Shown here piece after piece: positions 17,304 to 26,230 of a stretch of DNA of 47,221 nucleotides; the stretch's first letter is position 1, and the number at the start of each line of letters is the position of its first letter. The DNA comes from Gemmatimonadota bacterium. GTDB taxonomy: Bacteria > Gemmatimonadota > Gemmatimonadetes > Longimicrobiales > Gaopeijiaceae. The stretch spans positions 1 to 47,221 of the forward strand of contig DQPL01000087.1 of assembly GCA_015664885.1 (NCBI GenBank), written 5' to 3'. A program made the position numbers and the translations under genes. The notes under the pieces were generated by a model. That model made no database searches. It had not been told where the DNA came from and worked only from the letters and a program-made list of their open reading frames with translations.

Positions 17304-18851
17304 TCAGAGCGCTGCTTCAATCAGATACGGACCGCCCTCGCCCAACCCCCGAGCCAGCTCGCGGCTGAACTCCTCCGCGGTAGTCGCGCGTGCGCCGTCG
17401 ACGCCCATGCCTCGCGCGAGCTGCACCCAGTCCAGGTCCGGTCGCGACAGGTCGAAGAGGCTCTTGGCCCTCTCGGACGGAGCGCCCACGCCGACACGAT
17501 GGTACTCCATCTCCAGGATCGCGTACCTGCGATTCGAGAAGATGACGGTCGTAACGTCCAGCTCTTCTCGGGCCTGGGTCCAGAGCGCTTGAAGCGTGTA
17601 CATCCCGCTTCCGTCCGCCTCGAGCGAGATCACTTTTCGCTCGGGGCACGCGACGGCCGCTCCCGTGGCTGCCGGCATGCCCTGGCCGATGGCACCGCCG
17701 GTGAGGTCGAGCCAGTCGTGCGGCGCCGAAGCGCGGAGCGCGCTGTAGATGGGACGGCCGGCGGTCGCCGCCTCGGCCATCACGATGGCGTGCTCGGGCA
17801 GCAAGTGCGCTAGCGCCTGTGCGATGGCCTCGGGCGTGAGCGCACCCGTCGGGAGCGGCGGACGCTGCTCGGTCTCAACGGCGGGTGCGATCTTACCCGC
17901 ATCCAGCGCCTCCACGAGCGCCGCGAGCGCGCCCCGGCCGTCCTCCTCAGGCTCCGCCAGGCAGTGCACGGAGCAGCCGTCGGGCGTGAGTTCGCCTGGC
18001 TTGCCGGGGTACGCGAAGAACGAGACCGGCGCCTTGGTCCCCACGGTCACCAGGTGTTGGACGCCGTCGAGCACCTCGACGACCTGTTCTCCGAAGTAGG
18101 GCAGCCGCGACACGTGACCGCGCCCAGGCCCGCGCGTCACTCGAGCGACGAATGTGTCCCGAAAGAGTCGGACGCCCGTTGCCGCCGCGATCCGTCCGGC
18201 GAGCGCCACGCCCTCTTCAGAGAGCGCCGACCCGTTCAACAACAACACCGCTGAGCTGCCCGCGGCGTGCAGCGTGCGCGCGATCTCCTCCACCCGCTCC
18301 GAGCTCGGCAGCGCCGGCGAGCAAGGCGTGACAGGATCGGCCGGAACGCCTGACGACTCCCACGCAGTGTCTGCCGGGAGGATCAGCGTGGCGACCTGAC
18401 CAGGTGGCCCGTAGCTCGCGGCTACCGCGCGCGCTCCGTCGGCGGCCACGCTCTGCGCGTCTTCACAGACGTGAATCCAGCCCGATACGCCCCTAGCGAT
18501 GCTTTCGATATCGGACGTGAGAGGCGCGTCCAGGTGGCGGTGATACGTGGCGTGCTCGCCAACGATGTTGACGAGGGGCACCTGCGCTCGGCGGGCGTTG
18601 TGCAGATTGGCGAGGCCGTTGCCGAGGCCCGGCCCCAGATGCAGCAACGTGCAGGCGGGCTTCCCGGCCATGCGTGCGTAACCGTCGGCGGCGCCGGTGA
18701 CTACACCCTCGAAGAGCCCGAGAACCGCGCGCATATCCTGTTCCGCGTCCAGCGCTGCGACGAAGTGCATTTCCGAAGTGCCCGGGTTCGCGAAGCATAC
18801 GTCGACGCCGCTGGCAATGAGCGTCTTCACCAGGCTGCGCGCACCGTTCAT
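17304..18851 (-). CDS. Thiamine-diphosphate-dependent enzyme, benzoylformate decarboxylase/acetolactate synthase-like
   Basis: This 515-residue protein has the three-domain layout of ThDP-dependent decarboxylases. In the N-terminal domain, FANPGTSEMHF places Ser26, GLFEGVVTGAADGYAR places the cofactor-activating Glu48, and TLLHLGPGLGNG places His71. These positions are nearly those of benzoylformate decarboxylase (Ser26, Glu47, His70). The C-terminal domain has the diphosphate/Mg-binding motif ADGSGMYTLQ...FSNRRYAIL. Databases often name such proteins acetolactate synthase, but no regulatory subunit is present and the active-site pattern favours a 2-oxo-acid decarboxylase or related lyase. 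It is the last gene of the operon, 7 bp after the haloalkane dehalogenase. The reaction is inferred; the cofactor dependence is well supported. Confidence 0.85.
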   Translation of the reverse strand: MNGARSLVKTLIASGVDVCFANPGTSEMHFVAALDAEQDMRAVLGLFEGVVTGAADGYARMAGKPACTLLHLGPGLGNGLANLHNARRAQVPLVNIVGEHATYHRHLDAPLTSDIESIARGVSGWIHVCEDAQSVAADGARAVAASYGPPGQVATLILPADTAWESSGVPADPVTPCSPALPSSERVEEIARTLHAAGSSAVLLLNGSALSEEGVALAGRIAAATGVRLFRDTFVARVTRGPGRGHVSRLPYFGEQVVEVLDGVQHLVTVGTKAPVSFFAYPGKPGELTPDGCSVHCLAEPEEDGRGALAALVEALDAGKIAPAVETEQRPPLPTGALTPEAIAQALAHLLPEHAIVMAEAATAGRPIYSALRASAPHDWLDLTGGAIGQGMPAATGAAVACPERKVISLEADGSGMYTLQALWTQAREELDVTTVIFSNRRYAILEMEYHRVGVGAPSERAKSLFDLSRPDLDWVQLARGMGVDGARATTAEEFSRELARGLGEGGPYLIEAAL

Positions 18852-18858
18852 GGCATCG

Positions 18859-19737
18859 TCAGATCGTGGGGAGCCAAGCGGCGATCGCCTCACCGATCTC
18901 GTGCGGCGAGTCTTCCTGAACGAAGTGGCTGCCGTTCACAGTGACCTCGCGCTGGTTGGGCCAGCTTCTCGCGAACTCCCGCTGCGGACCGACGAGGATC
19001 GAGCCCGGGTCACAGTCGATGAAGAGCTTCGGCACGTCACTCTCGGACAGCCAGTCCGCGTATCCTTGCACGATCTCGACCATGTCAGCGGGCTCGCCGT
19101 CGACCGGAATCTCTCGCGGCCATGTGAGGGTTGGACGCCGAGACTCGCCGGGTTCCAGGTACGGCCGGCGATACTCGGTCATCTCCTCTTCGCCCAGGTC
19201 CCGGAGAACCGCACTCGGCAGGATTCGCTCCACGAAGACGTTCTTCTCCAGCACGATTTCCTCACCGGCCGGCGAACGCATTGCTTGGAAGATGCCTCGA
19301 GCCGCGTCGGGCCACGCATCCCACGATACGGGCTGCACGATCGCCTCCATGTAAGCGATGCCGCGCACCGCGTCGGGATGCCGCCGCGCCCAGTCGAAGC
19401 CGAGGCCCGAGCCCCAGTCGTGCACCACGAGGGTCACGTTGCTGGTGGCATCAACTGCTTCGAACCAGGCATCGAGATACCGGCCGTGGTCGGTGAAGCG
19501 ATACCGCCCCCCTTCCGCCGGCCCCGAGTTCCCCATTCCGATGAGGTCCGGGGCGAGGCAACGACCCATCGACTGTACATGGGGGATGATGTTGCGCCAG
19601 AGATACGACGACGTTGGATTCCCGTGCAGGAAGACGATCGGCTCTCCGCTTCCAACCTCGACGTAAGCCATGTGCGAATCGAGCACTGGGATCGTCAGGC
19701 GCTCCGCGAAGGGCGTGGCCGAGATGTCTGTTTCCAT
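18859..19737 (-). CDS. dhaA: Haloalkane dehalogenase (HLD-II type)
   Basis: This 292-residue cytoplasmic alpha/beta hydrolase has all five key residues of HLD-II haloalkane dehalogenases at near-canonical positions: Asn40 in [11 protein letters not shown], nucleophile Asp107 and halide-binding Trp108 in VHDWGSG, catalytic Glu131 in YMEAIVQP, and His271 in GSHFVQED. Rhodococcus DhaA has Asn41, Asp106, Trp107, Glu130 and His272. The expected reaction is hydrolysis of a carbon-halogen bond to an alcohol plus halide. It sits between livF (31-bp gap) and the ThDP enzyme (7-bp gap), so its substrate may be what the ABC importer brings in, or a downstream metabolite. Some family members have other or unknown natural substrates. 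Confidence 0.92.
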   Translation of the reverse strand: METDISATPFAERLTIPVLDSHMAYVEVGSGEPIVFLHGNPTSSYLWRNIIPHVQSMGRCLAPDLIGMGNSGPAEGGRYRFTDHGRYLDAWFEAVDATSNVTLVVHDWGSGLGFDWARRHPDAVRGIAYMEAIVQPVSWDAWPDAARGIFQAMRSPAGEEIVLEKNVFVERILPSAVLRDLGEEEMTEYRRPYLEPGESRRPTLTWPREIPVDGEPADMVEIVQGYADWLSESDVPKLFIDCDPGSILVGPQREFARSWPNQREVTVNGSHFVQEDSPHEIGEAIAAWLPTI

Positions 19738-19768
19738 TGCGATGCTCCCTATTGGACGCCGATGTGGG

Positions 19769-20488
19769 CTAGACGCCGATGTAGGCTCGACGCACCTCGG
19801 GATTGTCGACCAGGGTGTCGCGGTCCCCCTCGATGGCCACGCTCCCGCTTTCGATCACGTACCCCCTCTTCGCCACCTTCAACGCAGCATGGGCGTTTTG
19901 TTCGGCGAGGAACACAGCAGTGCCGCGTCGGTTGATCTCGAGGATCGATTCGAAGACCTCCTCGACCACCAGGGGGGCCAGGCCCAGAGACGGCTCATCG
20001 AGAAGCAGCAGCCGCGGGCGCGCCATGAGCGCACGCCCGATTGACAGCATCTGTTGCTGGCCTCCGGACAGGGTCCCGGCGGCGTCGCCTGCCTTCGCCC
20101 GCAGCATGGGAAAGAGATCGAAGACCTCCTCCATGGACTCCTGGACTCCAGCGGGGTCTTTGCGCCGCACGTAGGCGCCCAGTAGCAGGTTCTTGCGCAC
20201 GGAAGCCTCGGTGAACAAGTGCTTACCTTCGGGCGCGTGGGCCACGCCCTCCCGAACGATTCGGTGGGCGGCAAGGCGACTGATGTCCTGTCCGTCGAAG
20301 TGGATCGTTCCTTCCGAAGGGCGCTCCAGTCCGCTGACGGCCCGAAAGAGAGTGCTTTTCCCAGCACCGTTGGCGCCGAGCAGTACGACGATTTCACCCT
20401 CCGCGACCGATACGCTCACTTGCCGCAGAGCCAAGAAGGTACCGAACTGTACGCTCACCCCCTTGAGTTCGAGCATGGGCTCAGGCAT
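19769..20488 (-). CDS. livF: Branched-chain amino acid-type ABC transporter ATP-binding protein LivF
   Basis: This 239-residue ABC ATPase has Walker [10 protein letters not shown] (38-46), the signature LSGGQQQM, and Walker [14 protein letters not shown] followed by the switch His region. The EGRxVFxxxSVxENL-type block typical of LivF appears as [20 protein letters not shown]. It powers import with LivG. Its start overlaps the end of livG by 8 bases, indicating translational coupling. The substrate is set by the binding protein and need not be leucine, given the catabolic genes downstream. Confidence 0.95.
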   Translation of the reverse strand: MPEPMLELKGVSVQFGTFLALRQVSVSVAEGEIVVLLGANGAGKSTLFRAVSGLERPSEGTIHFDGQDISRLAAHRIVREGVAHAPEGKHLFTEASVRKNLLLGAYVRRKDPAGVQESMEEVFDLFPMLRAKAGDAAGTLSGGQQQMLSIGRALMARPRLLLLDEPSLGLAPLVVEEVFESILEINRRGTAVFLAEQNAHAALKVAKRGYVIESGSVAIEGDRDTLVDNPEVRRAYIGV

Positions 20489-21254
20489 GGCTGCTCCCCC
20501 CCAGGTACGCGTCGATGACCGTGGGGTCGCCTCGAATCTCTTCCGGCGTGCCCTCCGCGATCTTCTTCCCCTGATTCAGCACGACGATCCGGTCTGAGAG
20601 GTCCATGACCATGCGCATCTTGTGCTCGACCAAGCAGACGGCGATCCCGCTCTCCACCACTTTACGGATGAGCGCCGTGAGTCCGCTCGTCTCCTCTTCG
20701 TTGATGCCCGCCGCGGGCTCATCCAGCAGCAGCAACTGGGGCTCCGCCACGAGAGCCAGCGCGATGGCGACGCGCTTTCGGGCCTCCTGTGGGATGCTGC
20801 CCACCGGGAGAGCCTCCAGGTGCAGCACGCCGGCGAACTCCAGCGCCTGCCTGGCCCTTTCGCGGCACTCGGCGGCCTCGGTGCGAAGCCGCTTGGTGCG
20901 CAGAATCGCATCGAGCACGTTGCTCTTCGTATGCTGCCGTCGGCCGATGATGACGTTGTCGAGCACCTCGGCTTCAGGGAATAGCTTCGTAGTCTGGAAG
21001 GTGCGCGCCACGCCCAGACGGGCGATGCGGTGAGGAGCGAGCCCGGTGACGTCCACGCCGTTTAAAGCGACGCGGCCCGTAGTCGGTGTGCAGAAACCGC
21101 TCACCACGTTGAAGAACGTCGACTTCCCGGCACCGTTGGGTCCGATCACGGCGGTAATCTCCCCCTCCGGCACGTCGAGGTCGACGTCATCCACCGCCTT
21201 CAGCCCACCGAAGTGCATGCCTAGGTGTTCCACGCGTAGCAACGGGGCGCTCAT
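20481..21254 (-). CDS. livG: Branched-chain amino acid-type ABC transporter ATP-binding protein LivG
   Basis: This 257-residue ABC ATPase has Walker A GPNGAGKST, Walker B LLLLDEPAAGIN and the LivG-typical GVARTFQ block. The family's signature motif is degenerate here (GSIPQEARKRVAIA in place of LSGGQ), whereas Walker A and B are intact. LivG members vary at this point (often LSYGQQR), so the change may be tolerated. I place the start at the ATG that overlaps the livM stop as ATGA. A GTG nine bases upstream is also in frame. It pairs with LivF as the second ATPase of the importer. Confidence 0.93.
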   Translation of the reverse strand: MSAPLLRVEHLGMHFGGLKAVDDVDLDVPEGEITAVIGPNGAGKSTFFNVVSGFCTPTTGRVALNGVDVTGLAPHRIARLGVARTFQTTKLFPEAEVLDNVIIGRRQHTKSNVLDAILRTKRLRTEAAECRERARQALEFAGVLHLEALPVGSIPQEARKRVAIALALVAEPQLLLLDEPAAGINEEETSGLTALIRKVVESGIAVCLVEHKMRMVMDLSDRIVVLNQGKKIAEGTPEEIRGDPTVIDAYLGGSSHA

Positions 21255-22198
21255 CGTCTCCACCGTTCAGGCAGGAGCTTGGCCAGCCCCGCCAGGCCCT
21301 TGGGGAAGAAGATGATCACGACCACCAGGATCGGTCCGAGCGCCATCATCTGATATTCCGCGAACGCCTGCAGGAACTGCATCAGGCCCGTCACCAGCAG
21401 CGTGCCCACCAGCGGGCCTGCGAGCGAGGCCACGCCGCCGATCATGAGATATACCAGCATCATGAACGTCATCTGGACGCCGCCCATGGCTGGCCCGATG
21501 TAACCCAGGAAGACCGCGTAGAGCGCTCCGCCAAGACCCGCCAGCGCCGCCGAGATGACGAATGAGAGCTGATGCGTTTTGCCCGCGTCGATGCCCACGG
21601 CGCGAGCCAGTTCCTCGCTGTTGCGGACCGCGACGAACGTGCGTCCGACCAGGGAGTTCACAAGGCTCCACACGACATAGATCGTGAGCACGAGGAAGAA
21701 GAGCACGAGGTAGTACTGCGCGGTGAGTGAATCGAAGCGCAGGGGGCCGATGCTGGAGGGCGGGGGAATCCCGATGAGTCCGTCGGTCCCTCCGGTAACG
21801 CCCTCCCATCGCTCGATGATGATCACGATCATCACCCCAACCGCGAGCGTGAAGATCGCAAAGTAGTCGCCGCGCGTGCGCAACGCGGCAAGGCCGATCA
21901 CGTAGCCTAGCGCAGCGGTCATCACCACAGCCGCTGGCAGAGCTATCCAGAAGGAGACCTCGTAGGTGGCCATCAGGATGCCGGCGCTATAACCGCCGAT
22001 CCCGAAGAACCCCCCTTGGGCAAGAGACAACTCCCCGGTGTAGCCGAGCATGACGTCCAGCCCATAAACCGCGATCGCGGTCACGTAGGCCGTAATGACC
22101 ACGCTGACGAGGTAGGGGTTGTCCACGAGCAAGGGGAAAAGGATTGCGGTCAGCAGCAGGAGCGAGAGGGCGACGCCCCGGGCGGGAGGCAAGCGCAC
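21251..22198 (-). CDS. livM: Branched-chain amino acid-type ABC transporter permease LivM
   Basis: This 315-residue permease has about nine hydrophobic segments and the BPD_transp_2 pattern. The block LDVMLGYTGELSLAQGGFFGIGG is the classic LivM opening. VRNSEELARAVGIDAGKTHQLSF is the conserved cytoplasmic coupling loop that contacts the ATPase. It starts with GTG three bases after the livH stop, with a G-rich binding site inside the end of livH, and ends in a 4-base ATGA overlap with livG. Confidence 0.95.
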   Translation of the reverse strand: MRLPPARGVALSLLLLTAILFPLLVDNPYLVSVVITAYVTAIAVYGLDVMLGYTGELSLAQGGFFGIGGYSAGILMATYEVSFWIALPAAVVMTAALGYVIGLAALRTRGDYFAIFTLAVGVMIVIIIERWEGVTGGTDGLIGIPPPSSIGPLRFDSLTAQYYLVLFFLVLTIYVVWSLVNSLVGRTFVAVRNSEELARAVGIDAGKTHQLSFVISAALAGLGGALYAVFLGYIGPAMGGVQMTFMMLVYLMIGGVASLAGPLVGTLLVTGLMQFLQAFAEYQMMALGPILVVVIIFFPKGLAGLAKLLPERWRR

Positions 22199-22201
22199 CG
22201 C

Positions 22202-23062
22202 TCAGACCCCCTTCTGGAAAAGGCCCGTCGGCCGGATCACGAGCACCAGCACCAACAGTCCGAAGGCGATCAACTCGGAGAAGGCGAACGACACATAGGT
22301 CCCGGCCATGGTTTCCGCCAAAGCCAACAAGTATCCGCCGAGGATGGCCCCTGGGACGCTTCCCATGCCTCCCAGGATCACGATGACGAACGCTTTCAGA
22401 ATGATGAGCTCGCCCATGTTGGGGAACACCAACAAGAGTGGCGCGATCAAGGATCCGGCGACTGCCGCGAGAGCTCCGGAGATCGCGAATGTGAGCAACG
22501 CGACCCGGCGTGTGTCGATGCCGACGAGAAGCGCGCCCTCGCGGTCCTGCGCCATGGCCTCGATGCTCATCCCCACGAGGGTCCGCTTCAGCAGCAGATA
22601 GAGCCCGACCATCGTCACGACCGCTGCGACTATGACCAGGATGCGCTGCTCGGTGATGTTGACGCCCAGGAGCGTGACGACGCCGTCGAAGGGCGTGGGC
22701 ACCTGTCGGAAGGTGGGGCCCCAGATGACGTCTGCCGTGCCTTCCATGAAGAAGAGCAGACCGAGTGCCGCAATCATCGAATGCACCGGGGTTTTGCCTT
22801 CCAGCCGGCGGAAGACGAGCCACTCCATGCTGCCGCCCAACACCGCCAGCACCACGACGGAAACGGCCATCGCGACGATGTAGGAGGCCCCGAACGACGT
22901 CAGCATCACGTAGCTGACGTACGCTCCGGCCATATATAGCGCGCCGTGCGCGAAGTTGGGCACTTTGAGTACGCCGTATACGAGCGTCAGGCCCAGTGCG
23001 ACCAGGCTGTACACGCTGCCTAGCGCGATGCCGTTTACAAACTGCTGTAAGAAGAGGGTCAA
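22202..23062 (-). CDS. livH: Branched-chain amino acid-type ABC transporter permease LivH
   Basis: This 286-residue permease begins LFLQQFVNGIALGSVYSLVALG, the standard LivH N-terminus. The coupling loop appears as MSIEAMAQDREGALLVGID, followed by ILGGMGSVPGAILGG. About eight membrane segments are visible. The start codon is TTG; the protein begins at the expected place and no better start lies nearby. It is 45 bp downstream of the binding-protein gene and forms the second permease of the importer with LivM. Confidence 0.94.
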   Translation of the reverse strand: MTLFLQQFVNGIALGSVYSLVALGLTLVYGVLKVPNFAHGALYMAGAYVSYVMLTSFGASYIVAMAVSVVVLAVLGGSMEWLVFRRLEGKTPVHSMIAALGLLFFMEGTADVIWGPTFRQVPTPFDGVVTLLGVNITEQRILVIVAAVVTMVGLYLLLKRTLVGMSIEAMAQDREGALLVGIDTRRVALLTFAISGALAAVAGSLIAPLLLVFPNMGELIILKAFVIVILGGMGSVPGAILGGYLLALAETMAGTYVSFAFSELIAFGLLVLVLVIRPTGLFQKGV

Positions 23063-23107
23063 CTGACGGTGGCCCTCAACTCCGGCGGGCGATTACGGTG
23101 CAAGCCA

Positions 23108-24331
23108 CTAGGGCGCGCCGCCGGGAACGGGGATCCTTATCGACACGAACTCTCCGTCCACGATGTGGGCCGTGAATACGTCACGCGTAATGAGGCCGAC
23201 GTCGGTAACCCCCGCCACCTCGTAGACGCGGACCTCCTGGGGAAGCGTTCGTGCCGCTTCGTCTGCGCGGGCGCGGATGGCTTCTGGGTCCGTGGTGGTA
23301 CCTGCCAGCGTCATGGCGCGCGCGATCAAGTAGAGCGCCTGATAGTTGATCGCGATTTCGCTGGTCGGAGACGGAGAGTCCGCACCGAAGCGCTCGTAGT
23401 AGCGCGCAGCGAAAAGAGGTGCGCCGGGCGTCGGGTAGGTCTCCACCGGATAGACTCCGATCGCCCCCTCCAGAGACTCGATGGGCACGATGTCCAACAT
23501 CTCCATGAACTTGGCCTGATCCATGATGAGCAACCCGCCTTCAAAGCCCTGCTCGCGGGCTGCCCTGATCACGAGCGCGGTGGGCTGAGACGGGCCACCG
23601 ATGAAGAGCACGTCGGGTTCGTCGGCCAGCGCTCGGCTCACCGCACCTGTGAAATCCGTGGTCGTGTTGTAGTCCACGCCGTGGTCGCGTCCCAGCGTCC
23701 CTCCTTGGCGCGTCCACTCGGCTGAGACGGCCTCGGTCCATGCGCGGCCGTACGCGGTAGTCGTCGGGACCAGCGCCAGCCGAGTCCCGAACCGCCCCAT
23801 CATCACTTCCACCCATGGCTCTTGGTACCCGTCGAAGCGGGGGGGAAGCATCAGCATCAGAGGGTTCTCAGCCTCCAGGATGCTCGGCTCGCTGCTGTAG
23901 GCCGCCAGCAGGAACTTGGGCTCACGCGTGTTCATCTCCTGGACCACGCGAATGCCTCCGGCGTGCGGTACCAGGATCACCGGGGTCTGGTTCTGCTGGA
24001 GAAGCCGACGCACGGCGGTGGCCGTTTCATAGGGCAGGTAGCGGTCATCCAAAGAGACGATCTCGAACCGGAACCGTCGGCCATCGACCTCGAAGCCTCC
24101 GGCCTCGGCGATTTCGTCGGCCGCCATGGTGATGCCGCGCTGCACGTTCCTACCGTAGTAGGCGGCTCCACCACTCAGCGGCCCCACGAAGCCGATGTTC
24201 ACGACCTCCAAGCCGTCGGAGTCGGTTCCGCCTTGGCCGTCTCCTGAGCACCCCGTCGCCAGCAGCAGTCCAGCGAGAAGAACCGTGCCGAGCGAGCGTG
24301 GCCGGTCGCGAATCGGATGGTCTGACATCAT
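23108..24331 (-). CDS. livK: ABC transporter substrate-binding lipoprotein (LivK-like)
   Basis: This 407-residue periplasmic binding protein has the lipobox LLATGC (Cys28). The mature part is a type I periplasmic-binding fold: NIGFVGPLSGGAAYYGRNVQRG at the start, VPHAGGIRVVQEM, and VVIRAAREQGFEGG-like segments further on. Members of this group bind amino acids, but also amides, urea or aromatic and aliphatic acids, so the ligand cannot be read from the sequence. I chose the first of two adjacent ATG codons; GGGAGG lies about 11 bases upstream. Its position directly after an acyl-CoA synthetase gene suggests an organic acid ligand. The symbol reflects the family only. Confidence 0.9.
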   Translation of the reverse strand: MMSDHPIRDRPRSLGTVLLAGLLLATGCSGDGQGGTDSDGLEVVNIGFVGPLSGGAAYYGRNVQRGITMAADEIAEAGGFEVDGRRFRFEIVSLDDRYLPYETATAVRRLLQQNQTPVILVPHAGGIRVVQEMNTREPKFLLAAYSSEPSILEAENPLMLMLPPRFDGYQEPWVEVMMGRFGTRLALVPTTTAYGRAWTEAVSAEWTRQGGTLGRDHGVDYNTTTDFTGAVSRALADEPDVLFIGGPSQPTALVIRAAREQGFEGGLLIMDQAKFMEMLDIVPIESLEGAIGVYPVETYPTPGAPLFAARYYERFGADSPSPTSEIAINYQALYLIARAMTLAGTTTDPEAIRARADEAARTLPQEVRVYEVAGVTDVGLITRDVFTAHIVDGEFVSIRIPVPGGAP

Positions 24332-24427
24332 GGACTCAGGCGCCTCCCACAATTCGGAATGGCCGGCCGGCTTGCCCACCACTGCACGAGCGTAGATCTG
24401 TGGGTGGACGACGGCAAGTGACCGCCT

Positions 24428-26044
24428 TCACTCGGCCTCCCTCAACTCCACCCGCCGGATCTTGCCCGAGATAGTCTTGGGCAATTCCTCGACGTATTCG
24501 ATCTCTCGCGGATACTTGTAGGGCGCCGTTACTGACTTGACGTGTGCCTGGATCTGTTCGGTGAGCTCGTCCGATCCGGTGAAGCCTGGCGCCAGGATGA
24601 TGTACGCCTTCACGACTTGGCCCCGTTCGCGGTTCGGCTTGCCCACCACTGCGGCCTCGGCGACGGACGGATGCTCGATGAGCGCCGACTCGACCTCGAA
24701 CGGTCCAATGCGATAGGCCGCTGAGAGGATCACGTCGTCCGCGCGGCCGATGAACCAGATGTAGCCGTCTTCGTCACGGCGGCCTCGATCGCCGGTATAG
24801 TACCAGCCATTGCGGAAGACTTCGGCGGTAAGCTCAGGGTCTTTCCAGTAGCCCCGGAACAGTCCGATGGGCCACTCGTCGGTGCGCACGGCGATGTGGC
24901 CTTCTTCGTAGTCCTCGAGCACTCGACCGTCGTCGTCGATCACGTCGACTTGCATGCCCGGCGCGGGACGTCCCATCGAGCCTGGCTTGACCGGCTCGGA
25001 GGGGTGGTTCACCACAAGACAGACCGACTCGGTCTGGCCGTACCCGTCGTAGGGAGTCGTGCCGGTGGCTTTTTGCCACACCTGGATGACCTCTGGGTTC
25101 AGCGGCTCGCCCGCCGCCGTGCAGTGGCGCAGTGACGACCAGTCGTACGCGGAGAGGTCGAGCTGGGTGAATGCGCGATAGATGGTTGGCGGCGCGCAAA
25201 ACGAAGTCACCCCGAGCTCCCCGATCAACTCGAGCATGCGCGCCAGGTCCGGCTTGCCGACGATGTTCCACATCACCACGGTGGAGCCGACGATCCATTG
25301 CCCGAATAGCTTGCCCCACGCGGCTTTGGCCCATCCGGTGTCGGACACCGTCCAGTGGATGTCATCGGGGCTGAGGTCCTGCCAGAAGCGCGCCGTGATT
25401 TCGTGACCGAGCGCATACGACTGCACGTGCTGGACCATCTTCGGCTGCCCAGTCGTGCCCGACGTGAAGTAGAGCAAAAGGGCGTCGTCAGCCGTCGTTC
25501 GTGCGGCCGCCGCTGGCTCGGCGGGCGCCTCCGAGAGTGCCTGCCGCCAGTCGATCCATCCTTCGCGCGAACTTCCGGCGACGAAAAGAGCCCGCAGCGA
25601 CGGACAGTCCGCGCGCACCCGGTCCAGTCTCTCCGCGCCCTCGTCGTCGACGATGGCGACGGATGCGCCGGCGCGGTTGATGCGATACGCCTGGTCCTTG
25701 GACATGAGCTGCGTCGTTCCAGGCATGGGGACTGCACCGATCTTGAATGCGCCTAGCAAGGCTGAGTACCAATCGATGACGCGCGGCAGTTGCACGAAGA
25801 TGTGGTCGCCTTTTTCGACCCCTCGTGCCCGCAGCACGTGGGCGGCGCGATCCCCCAGCGTAGATAGTTCGCCGAAAGTGTACCGGAGCACGGTGCGCCC
25901 GTCCGGTTGCACCGCGATGAGCGCGAGTCGGTCGGGCTCCTTATTAGCCCAGTCGTCGATGACGTCGCGCGTGAAGTTGAATTCTGCGGGCACGTCGATT
26001 CTGAAGCTCGCCCGAGCTTCGCTGTCGTGGCTCATACTCGGCAT
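24428..26044 (-). CDS. Acyl-CoA synthetase (AMP-forming, medium-chain type)
   Basis: This 538-residue adenylate-forming enzyme contains the P-loop-like TSGTTGQPKM (194-203), the A5 motif DGYGQTESV, the A7/A8 block YTGDRGRRDEDGYIWFIGRADDVI, and the A10 motif KTISGKIRR with catalytic Lys528. The overall pattern (GQTES, TGDRG) is closest to medium-chain or aromatic acyl-CoA synthetases of the ACSM kind. It would convert a carboxylic acid, CoA and ATP to acyl-CoA. I chose the ATG with GAGGAGG six bases upstream. It is the first gene of the probable operon and diverges from the formate dehydrogenase genes. The acid could be the imported substrate or a product of the downstream dehalogenase and ThDP enzyme. 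Confidence 0.93.
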   Translation of the reverse strand: MPSMSHDSEARASFRIDVPAEFNFTRDVIDDWANKEPDRLALIAVQPDGRTVLRYTFGELSTLGDRAAHVLRARGVEKGDHIFVQLPRVIDWYSALLGAFKIGAVPMPGTTQLMSKDQAYRINRAGASVAIVDDEGAERLDRVRADCPSLRALFVAGSSREGWIDWRQALSEAPAEPAAAARTTADDALLLYFTSGTTGQPKMVQHVQSYALGHEITARFWQDLSPDDIHWTVSDTGWAKAAWGKLFGQWIVGSTVVMWNIVGKPDLARMLELIGELGVTSFCAPPTIYRAFTQLDLSAYDWSSLRHCTAAGEPLNPEVIQVWQKATGTTPYDGYGQTESVCLVVNHPSEPVKPGSMGRPAPGMQVDVIDDDGRVLEDYEEGHIAVRTDEWPIGLFRGYWKDPELTAEVFRNGWYYTGDRGRRDEDGYIWFIGRADDVILSAAYRIGPFEVESALIEHPSVAEAAVVGKPNRERGQVVKAYIILAPGFTGSDELTEQIQAHVKSVTAPYKYPREIEYVEELPKTISGKIRRVELREAE

Positions 26045-26230
26045 CGCCAGCCTCCTCGGCCGCCAAAAGGCTCCCCTCGCCAACCTCCGCGACGCCATAA
26101 TGGTTGGCCTCGCGCCAATGCGCACGGCCGGAGCGGCGCTTCCCGTCCTTGCTAGCCGCCCCAGCCAGACCTACCGTGCCCTTCGGCCGACTACGCAGCA
26201 CAGAACTGCTCGTTGAACTGAGGGAGACGC

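Noticed and set aside
19803-20174. Several overlapping opposite-strand frames across the liv genes and elsewhere
   Set aside because: These are shadows caused by high GC at third codon positions; they have no start signals or recognisable motifs.
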